Shown in pieces: positions 16,407 to 25,284 of a stretch of DNA of 64,000 bases (the first letter of the stretch is position 1; each line of letters opens with the position of its first letter). Where the stretch lies: assembly GCF_001555965.1 (NCBI RefSeq), contig NZ_LSHX01000010.1, positions 1 to 64,000 on the forward strand, read 5' to 3'. A model generated the notes under the pieces. That model did no database searches and was not told the origin of the DNA. It was given only the letters and a program-made list of their open reading frames with translations. This DNA is from Sphingomonas sp. CCH21-G11. GTDB taxonomy: Bacteria; Pseudomonadota; Alphaproteobacteria; Sphingomonadales; Sphingomonadaceae. A program made the position numbers and the translations under genes.

Positions 16407-16556
16407 GCGTTTCTCGACGTCGCTCGAAACGAACGGGCGCTGAGCTCGAACCGAACGAGCCCTGAGCGCGAAACGGACGGGGCTGAGTGCGAAACGAACA
16501 GGCTGTGAATGCCTCGCGCCTCCGAACCCCGTTGATTTCGAGCGAAATCGAGAAAC
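16407..16556. repeat. Family A repeat pair with a degenerate 22-base tandem array between
   Basis: A reverse copy of the family A unit is at 16407-16436 and a forward copy (one base changed in the core, TTCGAGCGAAATCGAGAA) at 16531-16556. Between them, 16437-16501 holds three imperfect 21-22-base units of the form CTGAGYKCGAAMCGRAC, which themselves resemble the GCTCGAAACGAACGG end of the family A unit. The region 16322-16586 has no other gene-like content. Confidence 0.75.
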
Positions 16557-16586
16557 CCACCTCGATTGCCCGCGCTCGATCCGGCG

Positions 16587-17126
16587 CTACATCCCGCCGG
16601 ACTGGCGCAGTTCGCGCGCTTCGCGGCGGCGGACCATCAGCGCCAACGCGGGATCCGCCGCCCCCGACAGCTGGATGACGTAGCGTCCGGGCTGGAGATT
16701 GAAGGTCACGATCTTGCGGATGCCCGAGCATTCCGGGCCATGTCCGTGATCGACCGATGCGATCGTTCGTCCGTTCTGGACGATGTCGACCCACGCGGCG
16801 CTCCCGAGCGCGACCTGATGCAGCCCCGGCTGGATCACGTTCAGCTCGACCAGCCCGGCATGGCCGCCGGTTTCCGGCTTGCGCCCGGGCGGCACGACGA
16901 AGCGGGCAAGGCTGCCGGGCACCAGCGTCACGTCAAATGCCTGGTCGACGCGGATCACAGACATGGTCGCGGACGATGCGGCGGCGGATACGCCGATCCG
17001 CATCGGCCAGCGTTGCCATTCGCGCGGCAGCGCCGGTTCGACCGCGCAGGTTGCGGGCGCAGCCTGTCCCGACGCCGCCGACGGCGCGAACAGGGCGGCC
17101 AGGCTGCTCAGGATACCCATCAACAT
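16587..17126 (-). CDS. Secreted hypothetical protein
   Basis: A protein of 179 residues. I chose the ATG at 17126 because GGGGAG sits five to six bases before it and it opens a compact signal peptide (MLMGILSSLAALFAPSAASG). Two upstream in-frame ATGs lack such a site. The mature protein has two Cys (ATCAVEPALP and GPECSGIRK), and the C-terminal half (FNLQPGRYVIQLSGAADPAL) looks like a beta-sandwich carrying a Gly-rich turn. I do not recognise the family. It has no close neighbours in an operon. Confidence 0.6.
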   Translation of the reverse strand: MLMGILSSLAALFAPSAASGQAAPATCAVEPALPREWQRWPMRIGVSAAASSATMSVIRVDQAFDVTLVPGSLARFVVPPGRKPETGGHAGLVELNVIQPGLHQVALGSAAWVDIVQNGRTIASVDHGHGPECSGIRKIVTFNLQPGRYVIQLSGAADPALALMVRRREARELRQSGGM

Positions 17127-17201
17127 GCGCGCTCCCCACCATCGCATCGAGGACGTCAGTCCAGCGCCAATCGGCCGACTGGTCAACCCGGCACATGCCG
17201 C

Positions 17202-18455
17202 TTAACGGCCGAACCACCCCCAGGCGAGCGCCAGCGCCAGCGCGGCCATGCTGGCCGCCAGCGCGATTGCGGCATCGCGCCCGCGTGATCGGGCATAGCC
17301 GATGGTGATTCCCAGCTTTACCGCCATGTTGGCGAGCACCGTGCCGCCAAGCGCCAGGGCGGCCAGCGTCGGCGCGATCGCACCGGCATCGAGCCCGCCG
17401 ACGGTGACGATCGCCGCATCGACATCCAGGCTCCCCATGATGAGGATCAGGATCGCAATCCCGCTAGCCCCGAACCGCCCCTCCGCCCAGCGTACCACCA
17501 CCGCCGCGATCGCGATGAACACGACAAAGGCGAGCGCGGGCAACAGCGCGATCGGATTGCCGGGTGGCGGCGTGCGATGGCCCGCAATCGAGGTGCGCAA
17601 CAACCAAAGTCCCGCCAGCGCCGAAACGACGAAAGCCGGCGCGATCAACACCAGAAACGCAGGAAAAACCATGGGGGCAAGCATCGCGACGAGAACGCCG
17701 ACACGCAGATACATGACGGCAGATGCCAGCGCGATGCCGGCGCATTCCGCCCCGCCCGCCGTTTCGGATCGCAGCGTCTGTGCCAGCGACTGGGTGACGG
17801 CGGTCGAGCTGTAGGCGCCGCCGATCACCGCCGTCGCGATCGTCCCGTGCCGCGCCCCGAACAGCCGGTTCGCGACAAAGCCGGCAAAGGAGAAGCCGGT
17901 GACCAGCACGACGACAAGCCAGAGCGACTGCGGGTTCCAGGCGTCATAGGGACCGTAGTTGCCCGCCGGGAGGAAGGGCCGTACCGCGACCGCGATGACG
18001 GCGAAGCGCGCCGCCGATTTCACGTCCTGCGCGTCCAGCCGGTCGATAAAGGCGTGCAGCTCGCGCCGGGCCGCAAGGATCAGCATCGCCAGCGCGGCAC
18101 CGGCGATCCCCAATACCGGCCGCCCACCGCCGGCGAGCAGTCCGAGCGCGAGCGTGACGATACCGGCAATGGCCGATGTGGCGTCCAGCCGCGCGGCCAG
18201 GGTCGCGCTGCGCACGTAACCGATGACGATGGTTGCGGCGGCCGCGGTGATCAGCGCCGCGGCGGCGAATATCTGGTCTCCGCGTCCGATCAGCCCGGCC
18301 ATGCCGCCGAGCAATCCCAGCAGGCTGAACGTCCGCACGCCGGCAACCCGGCTGCCCGCTGCGGCATCGCGCAGTTTCCAGCCACGTTCGATGCCGATCA
18401 GCAGTCCCGCCAGGACGGCGGCCCCGATGCCCAGATATTCATCGTCCCAGGTCAT
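17202..18455 (-). CDS. MgtC/SapB-DUF4010 integral membrane protein
   Basis: A protein of 417 residues made almost entirely of hydrophobic segments. The N-terminal MgtC/SapB-like region has the typical AGLLIGIERGWK motif (near residues 15-26), followed by VAGVRTFSLLGLLGG. The C-terminal half corresponds to DUF4010, with ATAVIGGAYSSTAVTQSLAQ and a further set of transmembrane helices. MgtC-family proteins are linked to magnesium limitation, but the DUF4010 form has no defined substrate. The start at MTWDDEYLG is preferred because the upstream extension is Arg-rich and hydrophilic. It is transcribed alone, divergently from the next gene. Confidence 0.8.
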   Translation of the reverse strand: MTWDDEYLGIGAAVLAGLLIGIERGWKLRDAAAGSRVAGVRTFSLLGLLGGMAGLIGRGDQIFAAAALITAAAATIVIGYVRSATLAARLDATSAIAGIVTLALGLLAGGGRPVLGIAGAALAMLILAARRELHAFIDRLDAQDVKSAARFAVIAVAVRPFLPAGNYGPYDAWNPQSLWLVVVLVTGFSFAGFVANRLFGARHGTIATAVIGGAYSSTAVTQSLAQTLRSETAGGAECAGIALASAVMYLRVGVLVAMLAPMVFPAFLVLIAPAFVVSALAGLWLLRTSIAGHRTPPPGNPIALLPALAFVVFIAIAAVVVRWAEGRFGASGIAILILIMGSLDVDAAIVTVGGLDAGAIAPTLAALALGGTVLANMAVKLGITIGYARSRGRDAAIALAASMAALALALAWGWFGR

Positions 18456-18559
18456 CGCCCCGCCATTCGTTCGACGCCCCCCCACCGGACATACTGCAGC
18501 GACGCGATCGTCGCCATGGCGGTTTCGTTTTACGCGCACACCCGATAGGACGGCGCGGC

Positions 18560-19300
18560 ATGGCCCCCGACCTGATCCTGCTCACCGCGCTCCTGATGGG
18601 GATTGGCGCGTTGCTCTACACCTCGGTCGGCCATGCCGGCGCATCCGCCTATCTGGCGATCATGGCGCTCGTCGGCTTCGCGCCCGAGACGATGAAGCCG
18701 ACCGCGCTCGTCCTCAACATCCTGGTCGCGAGCTTTACCAGCTGGCGCTTCGTGCGGGCGGGCCAGTTCGACCTGCGCACCGCCCTGCCCTTCATCGCCG
18801 GTGCGGTGCCCTTCGCATTCCTCGGCGGCGCGGTGCAGCTGCCCGCCGAGCTTTACCGCCCGATCGTCGGCGTGGTGCTGTGGCTGGCGGGCATCCGGCT
18901 GTTGTGGCCGCGCCCGCTCGACCGCCAGCGCATGATTACCGCGCCCCCGGTTCTGGCGGGACTCCTCGGCGGGGCGGGAATCGGTCTTTTGTCCGGGCTG
19001 ACCGGCACCGGCGGGGGCATCTTCCTCAGCCCCGTGCTGCTCTTTTGCGGCTGGGCGGCGCCACGCCGCGCGAGCGGCATCGCCGCCGTCTTCATCCTGT
19101 GCAATTCGATCGCGGGGCTTGCCGGAAACCTGTCCAGCGTCGGGCGCCTGCCGGCAGAGCTGCCGTGGTTCGTCGCCGCCGTGGCGTCGGGTGCGCTGAT
19201 CGGCACGCATCTGGGCGTCGTGCGCCTGCCGTCGACGCGGCTGTTCCAGGTGCTGGGGCTCGTGCTGCTGATCGCGGGTGCCAAGCTGGTGCTGACCTGA
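18560..19300 (+). CDS. TauE/SafE (TSUP) family membrane transporter
   Basis: A protein of 246 residues with about eight hydrophobic segments. Family features are ALLYTSVGHAGASAYLAIMA near the N-terminus and the internal repeat GLLSGLTGTGGGIFLSPVLL in the second half. TSUP proteins export or import sulfite, sulfoacetate or other organosulfur anions; the substrate here cannot be told from sequence. An AGGA lies upstream of the ATG. The gene ends at a strong hairpin shared with the convergent fasciclin gene. Confidence 0.83.
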   Translation: MAPDLILLTALLMGIGALLYTSVGHAGASAYLAIMALVGFAPETMKPTALVLNILVASFTSWRFVRAGQFDLRTALPFIAGAVPFAFLGGAVQLPAELYRPIVGVVLWLAGIRLLWPRPLDRQRMITAPPVLAGLLGGAGIGLLSGLTGTGGGIFLSPVLLFCGWAAPRRASGIAAVFILCNSIAGLAGNLSSVGRLPAELPWFVAAVASGALIGTHLGVVRLPSTRLFQVLGLVLLIAGAKLVLT

Positions 19301-19310
19301 CATCCCGCGA

Positions 19311-19349
19311 AAAAGTGCCGCCGCCCGGTGGGAACGACCGGGCGGCGGC
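19311..19349 (-). terminator. Terminator between TauE-like and fasciclin genes
   Basis: A perfect 13-base-pair stem, GCCGCCGCCCGGT (19317-19329) with ACCGGGCGGCGGC (19337-19349), and a seven-base loop. On the minus strand it is followed by ACTTTT, so it ends the fasciclin transcript; it may also stop read-through from the plus strand. Confidence 0.8.
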
Positions 19350-19482
19350 GCCGGGGATGGCAAATCGGAGGGCAACCACCCCCGGCCTGGATTGACGCCG
19401 TCGATCGAAAGGGGGCGACGATCGATCGGCGTCCCGGCGCGGCCCGGGAAATTGCCGCGCCAAACCGTAACGTCCCGTCAGA

Positions 19483-20046
19483 TCAGGGCAGGACCACCCC
19501 GTCGATCACGTGAATGACGCCGTTCGACTGGCCGACATCGGCGATCGTGATATTGGCGGTGCCGCCCTTGGTATCGGTGAGCATATAGCCCGAACCCGAC
19601 TTGCTGACGGTCAGCTTGGCGCCGTTGACCGTGGTCAGCATCGCCTTGCCGCCGCCGGCCGCGACGGCCTTGGCGACATCGGCCGCCATCAGCTTGCCCG
19701 GCACGACATGATAGGTGAGGATCGAGGTCAGCGTCGCCTTGTTCTCCGGCTTCACCAGCGTCTCGACCGTTCCGGCGGGCAGCTTGGCAAAGGCGGCATT
19801 GGTCGGCGCGAACACGGTGAACGGACCCGGGCCGGACAGGGTGTCGACCAGCCCCGCCGCCTTCACCGCGGCGACCAGCGTCGTGTGATCCTTTGAATTG
19901 ACCGCATTTTCGACGATCGTCTTGGTCGGATACATCGCGGCACCGCCGACCATCGGGTAATCCTTGGCGATCACCGCCGATCCGGCGAGCAGGGCGACGG
20001 CGCCCAGCGCCGACATCGACACGCGGCTGAGAACACGCTTCGTCAT
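19483..20046 (-). CDS. Secreted fasciclin (FAS1) domain protein
   Basis: A protein of 187 residues. The ATG at 20046 follows AGGAAGG and opens a signal peptide (MTKRVLSRVSMSALGAVALL, ending VIAKDY). One FAS1 domain fills the rest: the H1 motif GPFTVFAPTNAAFAKLP, the H2-like LTSILTYHVVPGKL, and the C-terminal NGVIHVIDGVVLP. FAS1 proteins mediate adhesion or bind small ligands at the cell surface. It lies directly after an RskA-type anti-sigma gene and its ECF sigma factor. The same sigma/RskA pairing controls fasciclin genes (mpt70/mpt83) in mycobacteria, so this is a likely regulon member. Confidence 0.9.
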   Translation of the reverse strand: MTKRVLSRVSMSALGAVALLAGSAVIAKDYPMVGGAAMYPTKTIVENAVNSKDHTTLVAAVKAAGLVDTLSGPGPFTVFAPTNAAFAKLPAGTVETLVKPENKATLTSILTYHVVPGKLMAADVAKAVAAGGGKAMLTTVNGAKLTVSKSGSGYMLTDTKGGTANITIADVGQSNGVIHVIDGVVLP

Positions 20047-20126
20047 TCGAGCTTCCTTCCTGAATTCCCGCAACCCTCATCGGGGGATGCGGAGGAAGCT
20101 ACGCAGCCCGAAGCGGGCCGGATGCA

Positions 20127-20879
20127 TCAGAGCGTGGAAATTTTTCCGGCGGCGACCGGCGCGCTGCCGGGCGCGGCGTGGGGTGCACCGGCCACAGGCT
20201 CGATGGTGATCGCCAGCGTCGCGCCGTCGCGGATGAAGGCGCGGTTCTCCGGCGCGACCGCGACGATGCTCGTGCCCGTCTGGGCCACGAGGCCAAGCGA
20301 CCGCGGTACGCCATCGTCAGGGATGACCCAGAGCTCGGGCGCGAGCTGCGGCCCGGCGCGCTCGCCCTCCGGCAGAGCGATGGCGCGAATGCGCAGCGCC
20401 CCGGGTTCGGGATCATATCGCGCCGCGAGCAGCGCGCCGTCCGGGCTGCCGGTCAACTGCGCAAGCACGAGCTGGTCGGGCGCGCGGACGATCTCAACGG
20501 GTGCGGGTGCCGGACGCAGGATCATCACCAGCGCCAGCGCCGCGGCGACTGCACCGGAGACGAACGCGCCCGAGCGCCATCCGCGCACGCGGCGCTCCAG
20601 CATGACGACGCGCGCATCGTCGGCATCCCCCGGCGCTTCCGCCGGACCGCCCAGCCGCCGGTCGATGCCCGCCCACACGCCGTCGTCGGGCGCGACATCG
20701 GCGGCGGCGTCGTTCATCGGTGCAAGCTGGCTCGCCCAACGCTCGACCGCTGCCGCGAAATCGGGATCGCTGAGCCGGAGGCGCTGGGCGGCCGCGCGTT
20801 CGGCCCCGTCGAGCACGCCGAGCGCCAGTTCGGCCGCGAGCACGTCGCGCTCCTCGTCGGTCATCGCGGGATCAGGCAT
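20127..20879 (-). CDS. Anti-sigma factor, RskA/anti-sigma-K family
   Basis: A protein of 250 residues. The N-terminal 90 residues form the cytoplasmic sigma-binding part (TDEERDVLAAELALGVLDG is typical of the family). One transmembrane helix lies near residues 103-122 (GAFVSGAVAAALALVMILRP), and the periplasmic RskA domain follows, with the signature APELWVIPDDGVPRSLGL. The gene overlaps the upstream sigma gene by eight bases, so the pair is translationally coupled and probably made in fixed ratio. It should hold the partner sigma factor at the membrane until a periplasmic signal releases it. Confidence 0.88.
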   Translation of the reverse strand: MPDPAMTDEERDVLAAELALGVLDGAERAAAQRLRLSDPDFAAAVERWASQLAPMNDAAADVAPDDGVWAGIDRRLGGPAEAPGDADDARVVMLERRVRGWRSGAFVSGAVAAALALVMILRPAPAPVEIVRAPDQLVLAQLTGSPDGALLAARYDPEPGALRIRAIALPEGERAGPQLAPELWVIPDDGVPRSLGLVAQTGTSIVAVAPENRAFIRDGATLAITIEPVAGAPHAAPGSAPVAAGKISTL

Positions 20880-21438
20880 CGCCCACGCACTCCCGCATCT
20901 GGAGCAGGCCGCGGCGCACCCAGCTCTTCATCGTGCCGAGCGGCACCTGCAGCCGGTCGGCCAGCTCGGCATAGGTGAACCCGTCGAAAAAGGCCTGGCG
21001 GATCGCATCGCGCTGGCGCGGGTCGAGCGCGTCGAGGCAGTCGAGGACGCGCGCGCGCTGTTGCGCCGCGCCGATCGCCGCCACCGCATCGGGCCGGTCA
21101 TCGGCGACGTCCATCGCGTGATCCTGATCGACGAAGCGCGCACGCGGCTGGGCGCGGCGCCAGTCGATCGCGGTGTTGCGCGCGATGACGCTCAGCCACG
21201 TGATCGGGCTTGCCCGCCCCGCCTCAAACCGCCCCGCGCGGTTCCACACCTTGATGAACACGTCCTGCAAAATATCCTCGGCGATCTCCCGATCTTTCGA
21301 GATACGCAGGCAAATGCCGAATAGTTTCGCGGCGGTCATGTCATAGACGTCGCGCAATGCGTCACGATCCCCCCTGCCCACACGCTCCAGCGCGGCCGTC
21401 AGCCTGGCGCGGCGCGCATCGTCGTCCTCCCTCGTCAT
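20872..21438 (-). CDS. ECF RNA polymerase sigma factor (SigK-like)
   Basis: A protein of 188 residues. Region 2 is at about residues 30-95 (EDILQDVFIKVWNRAGRFEA, SPITWLSVIARNTAIDWRR). Region 4 is at about 130-185 with the helix-turn-helix YAELADRLQVPLGTMKSWVR. The ATG has an AGGA seven bases upstream. It is the first gene of a sigma/anti-sigma/fasciclin set. Pairing with an RskA-family anti-sigma factor places it with the SigK-like ECF group, which usually responds to extracytoplasmic signals. No autoregulatory promoter was convincingly identified. Confidence 0.9.
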   Translation of the reverse strand: MTREDDDARRARLTAALERVGRGDRDALRDVYDMTAAKLFGICLRISKDREIAEDILQDVFIKVWNRAGRFEAGRASPITWLSVIARNTAIDWRRAQPRARFVDQDHAMDVADDRPDAVAAIGAAQQRARVLDCLDALDPRQRDAIRQAFFDGFTYAELADRLQVPLGTMKSWVRRGLLQMRECVGDA

Positions 21439-21540
21439 GATGCGATCCTAAACCTTACCAAGCACCCGTAAATCCCCCCGCGCGCGCCGGGAAAAACGGG
21501 CTCGTCCGCCGAAAAGATGCGCGAATGCGCGCCGACCCGC

Positions 21541-23472
21541 CTATTGGCCGCCGCGCGCCTGCGCATATCGCTGTTCCAGAAATTCGGCCACGCGGCGATA
21601 GGCGTGGACGCGATTATTGAGCCGGGCGATGCCATGGCCTTCGTCGGGAAAGCGCAGATAGGTCACCTGCCCACCATTGGCGCGGATGCCGGCGACCAGG
21701 CGGTCGCTCTCGCTCACCGGATCGCGCGGATCATTGGCCCCGTGCATGACGAGCAGCGGGGCCTTGATCTTGTCGACATTGTTGATCGGCGACAGCTTCG
21801 CGAAAAAGGCGCGCACCCTGGGATCGGCGATGTCGCCGAATTCGAGCCGGTCGGCGGCCTTGAGCGCCGGGCTTGCGCCCTCCAGCGCGGTCACCCAGTC
21901 GGACACGCCGACCGCCGAGACGCCGGCAATGAACAGATCGGGATAAGTACCGAGCGCCTGATTGGTCAGGTAGCCGCCATAGGACCCGCCGCCGACCGCG
22001 ACCCGCGACGCATCGACCCGGCCGGTGGACTTGAGCCAGGCCACGGCATCGGCGAGGTCGCCGACCTCGTCGACCTTCTTCTCGCGGTCGTTCAGTTCGG
22101 CGAACGCCTTGCCCTGCCCGGTCGAGCCGCGATAGTTGAAGTCGAGGACGGCGATGCCGCGCGACACATAATATTGCGTCTCCGCCGAAAATGTGGGCGC
22201 GGCATAGGCGCTCGGCCCGCCATGAACCTTGAGGTAGACCGGCGGCAACGGCGCACCGGCCGCCAGGCGCGGCATGTAGAGCAGACCGGTGAGCGGCGCG
22301 CCGTCGCGAGCGGGAAACGCCACCGGTTCGGGCACGACCATCGTCGCCAGATCGAGCCCCGGCGTGTCGGCAGGCACCGCCACCGTTGCGTGCGCGTCCG
22401 GCACGCGCCACACGCGCACCTCGCCCGCAGTCGTCGGCCCGTTGGCGTTGATGACCAGCACCGGCGCCCCGGCCGCAAATCGCATCGTGAAGACGCCGCG
22501 CGGCAGATCGGGCACCGTTACGTCGCGGCCCGTGCTGAGGTCGCGCACATACAGGTGCGAAAAGCCGGTCTCGATCGTCGTCCAGGCCAGATAACGGCCG
22601 TCGGCGCCAAGCGTCACGCCGTCGATGTCGCGGCCGGGATCGGCAAGCACGGTCGTCTGCCGCGTCGCGATGTCGTAGCGGATCAGGCGGTGATGATCGC
22701 TGCCCTCGTTGCTCGCGAGATACAGGCTTTTGCCGTCGGGCGAAAATTCCGCCCCGATATATTCGGCGGTGTCGCGCGGCTTGAACAAGGGTTCGGCACG
22801 CCCCGTCGCGATGTCGAGCAGATAGAGATTGTTGCCCTGGCCGCCGCGCGTCTCGCTGACCACGACGCGATCACCACCCGGCTGCCACGCAACGGGATAG
22901 AAGCCGCCCTTGCCCTCGAACACCAGCCGGCTCCGGCCGGTTGCGGTATCCGCCACATGAATGTCGAAGTCGCGGCCGTTACGCTCGGTCGACGCATAGG
23001 CGAAGCGTTGGCCGTCAGGCGACCAGGTGCCGAACTGGCGAAATGCGGGCGTCTTGGCGATGACTTCGCGCTCGCGCGTGCCATCGGCCGACAGCCAGTA
23101 CATGCCGACCCGCTCGTCCCCGTCGGTATCCGCGCCATAGAGCCAGCCGCCGCCCGGCGCGGCTTCGATCCAATCGACGCCCGAGCCATACGTCAGCTGG
23201 TCGGGCACGCCGCCCGTCGCGGGCACCGCCCAGATCTGGGGCACGCCGGTCACGTCGCTCAGATAGGCGATGGTGCGGCCGTCCGCGCTGAGTACCGGGT
23301 TGCGCGCACTGCGCACCAGCAGGAAGCGGGCGACGTCCGCCGCCGCATTGTCCGCGCCACGCAAGGTTACGGGTGCGGCGCGAACGACGTCCTCGGGCAG
23401 GAAAATCGGATCATTCGTTTGCGCCGATGCGCTGCCCGCAACCAGCAACAGCCCCAAGGCAATTCGACGCAT
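21541..23472 (-). CDS. Exported S9 family prolyl oligopeptidase-like peptidase
   Basis: A protein of 643 residues with a signal peptide (MRRIALGLLLVAGSASAQ). Residues about 60-370 are beta-propeller blades (RTIAYLSDVTGVPQIWAVPA, FSPDGKSLYLASNEG). The C-terminal alpha/beta-hydrolase domain holds the catalytic triad: S497 in GGGSYGGY, D581 in GANDPRDP and H613 in DEGHG. It is most like the acylaminoacyl/dipeptidyl peptidase branch of S9. The start at 23472 is chosen because it begins the signal peptide; an upstream in-frame start would place 29 polar residues before it. Likely periplasmic peptide degradation. Monocistronic. Confidence 0.9.
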   Translation of the reverse strand: MRRIALGLLLVAGSASAQTNDPIFLPEDVVRAAPVTLRGADNAAADVARFLLVRSARNPVLSADGRTIAYLSDVTGVPQIWAVPATGGVPDQLTYGSGVDWIEAAPGGGWLYGADTDGDERVGMYWLSADGTREREVIAKTPAFRQFGTWSPDGQRFAYASTERNGRDFDIHVADTATGRSRLVFEGKGGFYPVAWQPGGDRVVVSETRGGQGNNLYLLDIATGRAEPLFKPRDTAEYIGAEFSPDGKSLYLASNEGSDHHRLIRYDIATRQTTVLADPGRDIDGVTLGADGRYLAWTTIETGFSHLYVRDLSTGRDVTVPDLPRGVFTMRFAAGAPVLVINANGPTTAGEVRVWRVPDAHATVAVPADTPGLDLATMVVPEPVAFPARDGAPLTGLLYMPRLAAGAPLPPVYLKVHGGPSAYAAPTFSAETQYYVSRGIAVLDFNYRGSTGQGKAFAELNDREKKVDEVGDLADAVAWLKSTGRVDASRVAVGGGSYGGYLTNQALGTYPDLFIAGVSAVGVSDWVTALEGASPALKAADRLEFGDIADPRVRAFFAKLSPINNVDKIKAPLLVMHGANDPRDPVSESDRLVAGIRANGGQVTYLRFPDEGHGIARLNNRVHAYRRVAEFLEQRYAQARGGQ

Positions 23473-23594
23473 CGCCACCCCCGTCCCCCGTTCGATTCGG
23501 GCGCACCCTACACGCGCGGTCAGCGACTGCGAAGCGGCGCGACCCCGCGGGTCGCGCATTGATCGCGGTGACGATCGAGCGGCCGGGGCTGCGC

Positions 23595-25124
23595 TCAGGC
23601 GAGGCTGGCAGCCAGTCGCTCGCGCTGGCTGTTTTCGCCGATCAGCTCGACGCGCAGCCCCGACCGCTGCTTGCGCTTGAGCGTTTCCGCCAGCAATTCG
23701 TTGCTGGTGTGATCGACGAAATGCAGGCCCGAAAGGTCGAGCTTCAGTCGTCCGCGCGCGGGCAACCGGTCGAGCAGCTTGGTCAGCCGGTTGATCTGCA
23801 GAACGGTCGCACCGCCGGTCAGGGCGACGCGATGGTCGTCCGCGCTGCCGCTTTCATGGACCTTGAACCCGATGCGGCGCAGTTGCGGCACCAGTTCCAG
23901 CATCGACATCGCCAGGCCGACCATGACGCCGGTCAAAAGGTCGACCGTCACCACCAGAATGAAAGTCACCGCCCAGGTCGCCGCCGGCAGCAGGCCATAT
24001 CGCTCGAACAGGTGACGGGCATCCTTGAACTTGACGAGCTTCCACCCGGTCACGACAAGCACGCCGGCCAACGTCGCGGTCGGCACCACCGCCAGCACCG
24101 CAGGCAGGAAAGCGACGAACGCCAGCAGCCAGATGCCGTGCAGCACCGTCGATGCGCGCGTTGTCGCGCCCGCCTGGACATTGGCCGAGCTTCGGACGAT
24201 CACGCCGGTCATCGGGAGCGCCCCGAGCATCCCGCAAAGGAAATTGCCGACGCCCTGGGCGCGCAGTTCCTTGTTATAGTCGGTCTGGGTACGATCCTGC
24301 ATCCGGTCGACCGCCGCCGCCGACAGCAGCGTTTCCGCGCTGGCGATGAAGCCGATCGCGATCGCCAGCCCGATCACGGTGGGATCGGCCAGCCGGGCGA
24401 AGTCAGAACCGCCCGCGATGTTGAGCCCGCCCAGGATGTTTTCGGGGAGCGAGATCCGCTTCACCGCGGTCATCCCAAGCAGCGAAACGAGGGTGCCCAG
24501 CATGACGCCGACGAGGGCGCCGGGGACGAGCTTGAGCGCCGCTGGCTTGAACTTTTCCCAGCCGACCATGCCGGCGATCGTGACGAGGCCGACGATTACC
24601 GCGGCGATCGTGCTGCCCTGGGTCAGGCCGATGAACTGTTCGGGAATGGCCTTCAGGTTGGCGAGCCCCGAACTGCGAGGGGTATCATCGAACAGGACGT
24701 GAAACTGCTGGACGACGATCAGCGCGCCGATTCCGGCAAGCATGCCGTGAACGACTGCCGGGGAAACGCCGCGAAACCATCCACCCATCCGCGCCGCACC
24801 GGCCACGAGCTGGATGACGCCGGCCAGCATCAGCACCGGCCCGAGCGTCTCGATGCCGTGCTTCTGGATGAGGTCAAAGACAATGACCGCCAGCCCCGCC
24901 GCCGGCCCGCTGACCTGCAGCGGCTGACCGGCGAGCAGACCGACGACGATACCGCCGACGATGCCCGTCACCAGCCCGGCTTCGGGCGGCGCCCCGGAGG
25001 CGATCGCGATCCCGAGACAAAGCGGCAGCGCGACGAGGAAAACGACGAACGATGCCGCCAGATCGCGCATCGTCGGCTTGTCGAAGCCCGCTTTCGGCCC
25101 GGTCGGTGTGTTGCTCATGTCCAT
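23595..25124 (-). CDS. SulP/SLC26 family anion transporter
   Basis: A protein of 509 residues. About twelve hydrophobic segments fill residues 20 to 400. SulP features include the first helix FVVFLVALPLCLGIAIASGA, the loop GPAAGLAVIVFD and ALPMTGVIVRSSANVQAGAT. A reduced STAS-like cytoplasmic domain (about residues 420-509, LKLDLSGLHFVDHTSNELLA) ends the protein. Bacterial SulP proteins move sulfate, bicarbonate or dicarboxylates. The NVQAGA/RTS pattern is seen in bicarbonate-type members, but the substrate is not certain. Monocistronic. The 160 bases upstream show no feature. Confidence 0.85.
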   Translation of the reverse strand: MDMSNTPTGPKAGFDKPTMRDLAASFVVFLVALPLCLGIAIASGAPPEAGLVTGIVGGIVVGLLAGQPLQVSGPAAGLAVIVFDLIQKHGIETLGPVLMLAGVIQLVAGAARMGGWFRGVSPAVVHGMLAGIGALIVVQQFHVLFDDTPRSSGLANLKAIPEQFIGLTQGSTIAAVIVGLVTIAGMVGWEKFKPAALKLVPGALVGVMLGTLVSLLGMTAVKRISLPENILGGLNIAGGSDFARLADPTVIGLAIAIGFIASAETLLSAAAVDRMQDRTQTDYNKELRAQGVGNFLCGMLGALPMTGVIVRSSANVQAGATTRASTVLHGIWLLAFVAFLPAVLAVVPTATLAGVLVVTGWKLVKFKDARHLFERYGLLPAATWAVTFILVVTVDLLTGVMVGLAMSMLELVPQLRRIGFKVHESGSADDHRVALTGGATVLQINRLTKLLDRLPARGRLKLDLSGLHFVDHTSNELLAETLKRKQRSGLRVELIGENSQRERLAASLA

Positions 25125-25284
25125 CGTTCGCGACGCCTTTCACCTGTCGGCTGCGCGCCGGCGTTTGGCGGGAACGTCTCCCGAGCCGACCGACACGCAG
25201 CGTGGTCGCTGTGAAGATGGCGCGGCTTCTTTGCTGCGGCGCAGCCCGCACGTAACAAAGTGTTGCTGGAGCAGGCGCGGCGAT

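Noticed and set aside
16407..16556. CRISPR array in the repeats after rpoC
   Set aside because: The units are degenerate, adjacent without spacers and palindromic; no cas genes are present.
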